From Campylorhamphus procurvoides (Eukaryota > Chordata > Aves > Passeriformes > Dendrocolaptidae), in contig WBMV01000850.1 of assembly GCA_013396655.1 (NCBI GenBank), positions 1,134,110 to 1,198,109 on the forward strand: DNA of 64,000 bases, in the 5' to 3' direction. A program made the translations under genes and the position numbers. Positions 62,815 to 64,000 of this stretch are shown one piece after another; position 1 is the stretch's first letter; each line of letters starts with the position of its first letter. The notes under the pieces are model-generated. The model searched no databases. It saw nothing but the letters and a program-made list of their open reading frames with translations, and had not been told where the DNA came from.

Positions 62815-64000
62815 GTAAGATTATTTCCTAAAACAGGCTGGGCTTTCCAAGGAGTAGACACATGAAAATACTCTCATATTGTATTATGGAATTATAAACT
62901 CATTTGATGGCTTAGTGTCTTTCCCTTGTTCAGTAGGTGCACATGCAATCAACTGAGAAATTTCACTGGCTTTTTAGACATCGCATACTTAACTTAGGTG
63001 GAAATAAGACCTAGTTCTCTGAAGAGAAATTGTGATGTCTGCTCAGTACTTGAGTGGAAATGCAGCTTTTGTGAAGCAGATTCAGCAGCAGTCATGAAAT
63101 TGATAGCAGAATTGCCTTTTCTTAGAAGCAGGAAAGAATCTATACAAATTGTGGTTCTTCCAGCAAGCTGATTAAGGTCCTCTGTCCACACATAGGACAG
63201 GTAATGGAAATGTCTACTTTTACAATTTTGGAGAATTCCAGTCCTACAGCCCCCTGAAAATTATAACAGTCATTGATTGACTTCAGATGTCCAGTTGATG
63301 AGCCCTTGAGGCCCTTGACTCAGTCATGGCTGAGCTGCTGCTGAGAGGCAAATTAATTTTATTCCATTGAGTCTTCCTGTGAAAGATACCAGTTAAATCC
63401 AGCTGAGAGACCTGTTTAGAGGCTTCCAGCTCCACCAACCCATCAGCAGTGCTGCTTATTTACAAGCAGGCAGTGGCTGTGGAAGGAACTACTCTTAGCT
63501 TTCTAAGGGAATTAAATTTCCCTTCTGAATAACTGGAATGGACACATATGGCGAGGGAAATTGTAAATCAGTGCAAGGGAAAGCAGAACCTTAAAAATGC
63601 TTATATGATCCTGTATTTAAGCAGATATAAGTCAGGTCAGCAAAATGCCTTCACAGTGAATATTTCTACTGGATCCTAAAATTCATGAGCTGAAGAGAGA
63701 TAGTGGCTTTATGGAATAACTTATAATTCTCTCATTTTCAGCTGTTTCTCTTTCACCATTATAAAAGTACTAAAGTTACCAATTCCCCTTCATTCCAGAA
63801 CTTAAGAATTAAGTGTCCAGAACATTGCCTGATTCTCAGTAAATCACTTAGTCTAGACAAGAAATATTACTGTTGTTTTAGTTGTGTGTTCATATTTGGT
63901 CAGGAACTAGAAGTCTTCAGAAATCGTATGATCTAAAGTGAAGAAGAAAATGGCAGTCAAGATTTAAAAATAAAAAGTCTAATCTTCTAATGTATTAATG
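62815..64000 (+). other. PITPNM3 intron 5, start
   Basis: Begins with donor GTAAGA after Glu117. The next expected exon, leading into the conserved HVLLLVLHGG region of the family, is not present before the window ends. Confidence 0.8.

Noticed and set aside
1..64000. A novel gene system, CRISPR array, or defence or toxin locus
   Set aside because: Everything coding that can be supported belongs to four known vertebrate genes; no such structure was seen.

Overview
This is a vertebrate nuclear window, almost certainly from a bird and probably a passerine. The genes are spread over small GT-AG exons and the promoters are CpG-rich. The interspersed repeats are avian: CR1 LINE 3' ends, a tRNA-derived SINE with a CR1-like tail (resembling the passerine TguSINE1 type) and endogenous-retrovirus LTR remnants. 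Nothing prokaryotic was seen (no operons, no CRISPR).

The layout follows one conserved block, MED31 - TXNDC17 - KIAA0753 - PITPNM3, which in human lies on 17p13. (1) 1-7.5 kb: intergenic DNA with a 28-bp minisatellite and no gene I can support. (2) 7.5-9.6 kb: CpG-island promoter and the complete four-exon MED31 gene, plus strand. (3) 10.5-12.8 kb: the complete four-exon TXNDC17 gene, minus strand, convergent with MED31. (4) 12.8-13.3 kb: a short GC-rich head-to-head promoter between TXNDC17 and KIAA0753, carrying an (TTCC/GGAA)n microsatellite. (5) 13.3-24.6 kb: complete KIAA0753 (Moonraker/OFIP), 15 coding exons, plus strand. (6) 24.6-35 kb: intergenic, with a CR1 3' end. (7) 35.2-64 kb: PITPNM3 (Nir1) CpG island containing a 213-base assembly gap, then its first five coding exons and very large introns. 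The gene runs off the right edge.

The genes are functionally unrelated: transcription (MED31, Mediator), redox (TXNDC17/TRP14), centriole and cilium (KIAA0753), lipid signalling (PITPNM3). They are linked by position, not by pathway. I derived the coding models by joining exons whose phases match and whose translations agree with the protein families as I remember them; no alignment was run.

I did not find a new biological system. The observations most worth checking are a perfect RFX X-box-like palindrome just upstream of MED31, the GGAA microsatellite in the shared promoter, an FFAT (VAP-binding) motif of PITPNM3 split by an intron amid phase-1 symmetric exons, a tRNA-derived SINE, a long open segment inside KIAA0753 intron 7, and a minisatellite running into the assembly gap at the PITPNM3 promoter.
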